Translations under genes and position numbers: made by a program | DNA from: Pontederia crassipes | Taxonomy: Eukaryota; Streptophyta; Magnoliopsida; Commelinales; Pontederiaceae | Length of the DNA stretch: 64,000 nucleotides | Reading direction: 5' to 3' | Assembly (NCBI GenBank): GCA_030549335.1 | Contig: CM060188.1 | Span: 2,356,001-2,420,000, forward strand | In this document: one piece after another, positions 62,644-64,000 of the stretch | Layout of the letters: each line of letters opens with the position of its first letter | Numbering within the stretch: the first letter of the stretch is position 1 | The notes under the pieces: model-generated | Told to the model about the DNA's origin: nothing | Databases searched by the model: none | The model's input: the letters and a program-made list of their open reading frames with translations, nothing else

Positions 62644-64000
62644 TTATTCTATTTTCAAGAATTTCTTGAAGCTTTCCTCGGCTTGGGCAACAAGATGGTC
62701 GTCTTCCCATTCATCTCGATAACTCTCTGGTCTTGCCAATCTGTTCATTGATGTTGCAGAGTACATAAGCTTCCTCCACTCGTCCACAGGAGGGAGTCCA
62801 CATTCTTTCGCAAGCCAATCAACATATTCATACTGCAAAAGCCAATACACAAGTGTTTGTACGAACATTAGACAGGAAAACTTGAGGCAAGAAATATGAT
62901 TCGCATCTTGCTTGTTTTCTGCAGCATGATGTTTACAGCACTCTGTATCATTACTCGCAGGACAATAACCTTTTCAGCTTCGGGATAACATAGATATCCC
63001 TCTTCCAAACAATTCTAGACTTTCAAATAACAAAGTTGCACCTTTTTCTTTATCCATTGACAAATTTAGCATCTCTCTCCTCTCAATTTTTTCATTAAAC
63101 ATTTTTGTGGAAGTAATTCTTACTTGAGAGATTAGAGCATGACATTATTTTGGAGAAAATACTACCTGAACTTTTGACATTCTGTGAGCATATCTCTTGG
63201 GCCACCCAGCAACTTCCAATTCTGAGTATAAGGCTTTGACATCTTCCAACATTTCTTTTTCAGTTGGAAGTGCAATTCGTCCGGATAAAGCACCTGCTAC
63301 CCACTTGCATTGCAGTTCAGACACGGAAAATGGACTCACCTGAGGTCATGATCATATTAAGATGTCAATAAGGTGCTCCCAGTATAAAGTCATGCATTAA
63401 GATATGTCATTTATACCTTCCAAGGGATCCCAATGAATGAAAGGTTAGGAGCAAGTGAGGGCGGAAAGACGTGCTTATAAAGAGGTCCAACGCAGTTGTC
63501 GTCCACACTGACAATACCATTGGTATCAAGAAAGGGGAAATCATACTTGTACCTGGACAAAATTTTAAAAAAATATTAATAAAAAAATGTCAAGAGAGTA
63601 TCATATATGTTCTGATGAAGACCAGTAAATGCTTTAGACATACATGCAGCAGAACATAGAATATCAGAGAGCATCATTTATGCTCCAACGAAGGCCAGGA
63701 AAGGTTTTACACCTACATGCAGCATCTAGTCAACTACTTTAAACTCAAAATCAAATGGTGTATACAAAAGTTTTAAGCAGAGCCCTTCAAAGAATACAAT
63801 TATGTTGAAGTGGTGTACGAAATGAGATAACAAACAAGGCTAATCCAATTAGAAATAAAAGTAGCAATATGCAGAATCTCCTAAGCTCATTTATATTTTC
63901 TGAACAATCAACTCCCACAGCATATAATGAAATTAAGTACACTAAGAGAAGCCACCAAAGCTGGAAAGCAAATAGGCATACAAAAGTTTTCACACTCTGG
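62644..64000 (-). CDS. FMO GS-OX-like flavin-containing monooxygenase, 3' part
   Basis: Only the last three exons lie in the window: 63417-63552 (YKYDFPFLDTNGIVSVDD, LYKHVFPPSLAPNLSFIGIP), 63166-63339 (SELQCKWVAGALSGRIALP, PKRYAHRMSKVQ) and 62644-62832 (YEYVDWLAKECGLPPVDEWR, ARPESYRDEWEDDHLV, stop). They join in phase to about 165 C-terminal residues. Blocks YDFPFL-TNG, FIGIPWK, KWVAG-LSGR and YRDEWEDDHL are typical of plant FMO GS-OX enzymes, NADPH- and FAD-dependent S-oxygenases. The FAD- and NADPH-binding GxGxxG motifs must lie beyond the right edge, so activity cannot be judged. The first base of exon 63417-63552 completes a codon from the missing upstream exon. 63553-64000 is intron-like. 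Confidence 0.88.

Overview
The window is nuclear DNA of a flowering plant. It has intron-rich genes of plant-only families, long AT-rich intergenic stretches, microsatellites, and nested LINE, SINE, CACTA, hAT and LTR-element debris. The strong contrast between GC-rich exons (invertase, GIL1-like) and AT-rich surroundings suggests a monocot, but this is inference and the species cannot be named. No operons, CRISPR arrays, tRNA or rRNA genes were seen.

Layout: (1) 1-2250, a truncated SINE at the left edge, then an intronless DUF641/GIL1-like gene (minus). (2) 2250-5767, AT-rich spacer with a PIF/Harbinger-like element carrying a GC-rich core. (3) 5768-11336, a complete seven-exon vacuolar acid invertase gene (minus) with the 9-nt mini-exon of plant invertases and a GC-AG intron. 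(4) 11.4-19.2 kb, spacer with microsatellites, a possible piece of mitochondrial DNA and hAT-like debris. (5) 19256-22691, a plastid-type transaldolase gene (minus, 13 exons in my model), also with a GC-AG intron. (6) 23.16-23.78 kb, a fold-back element. (7) 24-28.55 kb, a decayed mitochondrial 3-hydroxyisobutyryl-CoA hydrolase (HIBCH)-like gene (minus). Its likely first exon lies at about 36.6 kb, separated by a fossil Ty3/gypsy-type LTR element (about 28.6-36.55 kb) whose right LTR holds a nested hAT element. (8) 38166-42.6 kb, a complete trehalose-6-phosphate phosphatase gene (minus), with a TATA box and two G-boxes upstream. (9) 44.4-46.6 kb, a 5'-truncated LINE (plus). (10) 50731-52123, a non-autonomous CACTA element built of palindromic repeats. 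(11) 55405-56760, a complete PLATZ zinc-finger gene (minus) whose first coding exon is only the ATG. (12) 61154-61382, an Au-like SINE with a perfect 17-bp target duplication. (13) 62644 to the right edge, the 3' end of an FMO GS-OX-like flavin monooxygenase gene (minus).

All recognised host genes lie on the minus strand, but they are unrelated in pathway and are not a cluster. Three touch carbon metabolism (invertase: sucrose hydrolysis; transaldolase: pentose phosphates; TPP: trehalose), which I take as coincidence. I did not find a convincing undescribed system. The best leads are the HIBCH pseudogene split by a retroelement, the NDPDG mini-exon of the invertase, and the palindromic CACTA element. 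All exon joins were read by eye from splice-site and reading-phase consistency.
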